The notes under the pieces: generated by a model
The model's input: only the letters and a program-made list of their open reading frames with translations
Database searches by the model: none
Told to the model about the DNA's origin: nothing
Shown here: positions 5,526-6,749 of the stretch, in pieces
How positions within the stretch are numbered: the first letter of the stretch is position 1
Layout: each line of letters begins with the position of its first letter
Made by a program: the position numbers and the translations under genes
NCBI GenBank assembly: GCA_003233475.1
Contig: QILU01000245.1
Span: 1 to 6,749, forward strand
Length of the DNA: 6,749 bases
From: Ahrensia sp.
GTDB taxonomy: Bacteria; Pseudomonadota; Alphaproteobacteria; Rhizobiales; Rhizobiaceae
Direction of reading: 5' to 3'

Positions 5526-6199
5526 TTGTTGACCAGTTCCATTTGCTCCACCGTTCCGCACCAACTCCCGGCAAGCTTGCCGCGCCCGTGGGCGGTTGCG
5601 GCAATTTTTTCGACAATATGAAGCGTATCCTTACCGTAAGCATCGGGAATATTGTTCCCGCGCATCGAAATGGAAAGATCGCCGGGGCCGCAAAACAGGC
5701 CATCGATTCCATCCACATCGGCAATGGCTTCCATATTTTCCACCGCCTGTTTGGTTTCAATCATGGCGAAAATAACGGTTTTCTCATCGGCGCTTTTGAC
5801 ATATTCTTCCATGCCCACATTCAACACCCCCATAACCTGGGTCGGACCAAATGAACGGTCGCCGTTGGGAACATATTTGGCAAATGAAACCAGCTGTTCG
5901 GCGTCTTCAACCGTGTTGATCATCGGGGCGATAGCTCCATGGGCTCCGGCATCTAAAACCTTGCTGACCAGATCAAAACGCCCAACGGGAATGCGCACAA
6001 CTGTGGGTTTTCCTGATGGGGCAATCGCGGCAATGCCCCTGATCACGCTGTCTTCGGTCGCCATGCCGTGCTGCATATCTAGGGTGATGCAATCAAAATT
6101 GGTTCTTGCCAACAGGGAAAAGTAAAGCGAATCCTGCTGGCCAGACCAGGCGGTGACCACCATGCCTTTTGCGTTCAACAGCTTTTTGAATCGATCCAT
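5516..6199 (-). CDS. HpcH/HpaI family aldolase, C-terminus truncated by frameshift
   Basis: Class II metal-dependent aldolase of the HpcH/HpaI family (relatives: HpaI, GarL, 2-keto-3-deoxy-L-rhamnonate aldolase), which cleave 2-keto acids to pyruvate plus an aldehyde. Residues match the HpaI site with an offset of one: His44 in LDMQHG (HpaI His45), Arg69 in VVRIPV (Arg70), Glu148 in AMIETK (metal ligand Glu149) and Asp174 in GPGDLS (metal ligand Asp175). AHGAIAPMINT (86-96) and PNGDRSFGP (111-119) are also typical. Gln43 replaces the Glu of the EH pair in HpaI, as in many alphaproteobacterial homologues I recall. The protein stops at 227 residues; the family is about 250-255. The missing end would be the last barrel strand and helix, so the product is probably unstable or inactive despite its complete active site. 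GGGAAGGG (6204-6211) is a strong Shine-Dalgarno before ATG 6199. It is the second gene after the zeta gene, 27 bases away. Substrate unknown. Confidence 0.88.
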   Translation of the reverse strand: MDRFKKLLNAKGMVVTAWSGQQDSLYFSLLARTNFDCITLDMQHGMATEDSVIRGIAAIAPSGKPTVVRIPVGRFDLVSKVLDAGAHGAIAPMINTVEDAEQLVSFAKYVPNGDRSFGPTQVMGVLNVGMEEYVKSADEKTVIFAMIETKQAVENMEAIADVDGIDGLFCGPGDLSISMRGNNIPDAYGKDTLHIVEKIAATAHGRGKLAGSWCGTVEQMELVNKIG

Positions 6200-6226
6200 G
6201 CCGCCCTTCCCATATTTCAGTAGAGC

Positions 6227-6541
6227 TTACGAATTTTGCACCTGGTCAACGGCCACAACCAGCAATTCGCGCATTTTGCCGCGAAGTTCATCATCGCTAA
6301 CGCTGACATTTTTGGAATCGAAATCTCCACGGACTTTACGAAAAACATCTTCGTCACCGGGTTCTTCAAAATCGGCAACGATAACTTCTTTCGCGTAGGC
6401 GTCTTTGTCCTCGCGGCCAAGTTTTTCGGCGGCCCATTCACCCAACAGCTTGTTTCTGCGCGCTTCCGCCTTAAATTTCAGTTCTGCATCATGGGCGAAT
6501 TTTTTTTCAAAGCCTTCGCCGCGATCTTCCATTGAAGCCAT
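6227..6541 (-). CDS. F1-ATPase inhibitor subunit zeta (DUF1476)
   Basis: A 104-residue protein of the DUF1476 family, shown in Paracoccus denitrificans to be the zeta subunit, a natural inhibitor of the F1-ATPase that limits ATP hydrolysis when the proton gradient falls. It acts on the cytoplasmic F1 head. The family core is clear: DRGEGFEKKFAHDAELKF (6-23), KAEARRNKLLGEWAAEKLG (24-42), YAKEVIVADFEEPGDEDVFRK (49-69, conserved EEPGD) and a C-terminal region with DDELRGKMRELLVVAVDQ (83-100). It is highly charged with no membrane span. ATG 6541 fits the family length and has AAAGAG 7 bases upstream; ATG 6568 would add nine residues without a ribosome binding site, and ATG 6532 is also possible. 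A promoter-like pair lies about 80 bases upstream. It precedes the aldolase gene on the same strand, with no obvious functional link. Confidence 0.93.
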   Translation of the reverse strand: MASMEDRGEGFEKKFAHDAELKFKAEARRNKLLGEWAAEKLGREDKDAYAKEVIVADFEEPGDEDVFRKVRGDFDSKNVSVSDDELRGKMRELLVVAVDQVQNS

Positions 6542-6548
6542 AATATTG

Positions 6549-6554
6549 CTCTTT
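6549..6554 (-). promoter_or_regulatory. Ribosome binding site that sets the zeta gene start
   Basis: On the minus strand AAAGAG lies 7 bases before ATG 6541, with a second purine stretch AGGAAAG just upstream (6555-6561). Nothing comparable precedes the in-frame ATG at 6568, which favours 6541 as the start. Confidence 0.55.
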
Positions 6555-6622
6555 CTTTCCTGGGTCATGGCGGAATCATCTGGTTCCGCGCTGCATACCC
6601 AATAATGTAGGATGCAAAGGGC

Positions 6623-6652
6623 ATCAAATCAATGACACCTTTTCTGTGTCAA
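6623..6652 (-). promoter_or_regulatory. Candidate sigma-70-type promoter of the zeta gene
   Basis: On the minus strand a perfect TTGACA (-35, 6647-6652) is followed after 18 bases by TTTGAT (-10, 6623-6628; four of six match TATAAT). Transcription would start near 6615 and give an untranslated leader of roughly 75 bases before ATG 6541. This is the best promoter-like pair I found in the window. Confidence 0.45.
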
Positions 6653-6749
6653 AGCCAATGTGGCCGGGTGTTCACAATTGTTTTTATGATATTGCTGGCT
6701 TATTGCTCTGGTATCAATTGTCCGACTCTCAGTTTGGACAAAAGGTTTG
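6632..6749 (+). CDS. Possible start of a plus-strand gene, cut by the window end
   Basis: From ATG 6632 a frame stays open to the window edge (39 codons). It begins MTPFLCQSQCGRVFTIVFMI and has a hydrophobic stretch (residues 13-24) ending LLAYCSG, suggestive of a signal or lipoprotein-like leader, although Tyr before the Cys is unusual for a lipobox. AAAGGG (6616-6621) is 10 bases upstream. The start overlaps the inverted repeat and the opposing promoter candidate, and the fragment is too short for codon evidence. It may be chance. Confidence 0.2.
   Translation, partial: MTPFLCQSQCGRVFTIVFMILLAYCSGINCPTLSLDKRF
6633..6651. promoter_or_regulatory. Inverted repeat overlapping the -35 box (operator-like)
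   Basis: TGACAC (6633-6638) and GTGTCA (6646-6651) are perfect 6-bp inverted repeats separated by 7 bases. The right arm covers five bases of the predicted -35 box, the usual place for a repressor site. No known regulator's consensus is recognised. Confidence 0.35.

Noticed and set aside
5652..6125. Plus-strand open frame of 157 codons opposite the aldolase
   Set aside because: It is antisense to a gene with clear active-site motifs; its translation is serine/threonine-rich and resembles no protein.
6675..6720. Two CAATTG palindromes 40 bp apart
   Set aside because: Six-base palindromes in AT-rich intergenic DNA are expected by chance; nothing else ties them together.
1..6749. Search for CRISPR arrays, rRNA, tRNA, transposase genes or phage genes
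   Set aside because: No regularly spaced repeats, no cloverleaf, no transposase- or phage-like protein were seen; the only mobile-looking element is the non-coding 135-bp palindrome.

Overview
The window looks like chromosomal DNA of an alphaproteobacterium, most likely of the Hyphomicrobiales (Rhizobiales). The best markers are a DUF1476 protein (zeta-type inhibitor subunit of the F1-ATPase, a family essentially confined to Alphaproteobacteria), an RBBP9/YdeN-type hydrolase, a P1-family peptidase of alphaproteobacterial type, and an intergenic palindrome of the CTCCCCC/GGGGGAG kind seen in rhizobial genomes. Base composition looks balanced by eye, so this is not one of the GC-rich rhizobia. 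The genus cannot be told from the sequence.

Layout, left to right. Plus strand: the 3' end of radC (1-135); a periplasmic amino-acid-type ABC substrate-binding protein (173-1249) whose last codons are out of frame; a self-processing P1-family peptidase (1276-2298); a small multi-pass membrane protein overlapping it (2291-2794); purB, adenylosuccinate lyase (2878-4179); a 90-residue single-pass membrane protein (4301-4573) with a hairpin over its ribosome binding site; a terminator-like hairpin (4580-4624); and an RBBP9/YdeN-like serine hydrolase (4654-5229). A 135-bp foldback repeat (5263-5397) separates these from a convergent minus-strand pair: the zeta subunit gene (6227-6541) followed 27 bases later by an HpcH/HpaI-type aldolase (5516-6199). 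The last 180 bases hold a plausible promoter for the zeta gene, an operator-like inverted repeat, and a weak candidate for the start of another plus-strand gene.

The genes do not form one pathway. The binding protein, P1 peptidase and membrane protein are packed like an operon and could act together on uptake and hydrolysis of small peptides or amides; this is inference. purB is a housekeeping purine gene.

The clearest anomaly is that two genes lose their C-terminus to a frame lesion while the downstream codons still read well in another frame. The binding protein breaks at a run of six C (1210-1215). The aldolase breaks at an exact 8-bp tandem duplication (5510-5525) that creates the stop codon. 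These may be recent mutations, reversible contingency sites or assembly errors. I did not find a convincing undescribed system. The most distinctive non-coding structures are the 135-bp nested palindrome, the hairpin over the ribosome binding site at 4273-4293, and the inverted repeat over the zeta-gene promoter.
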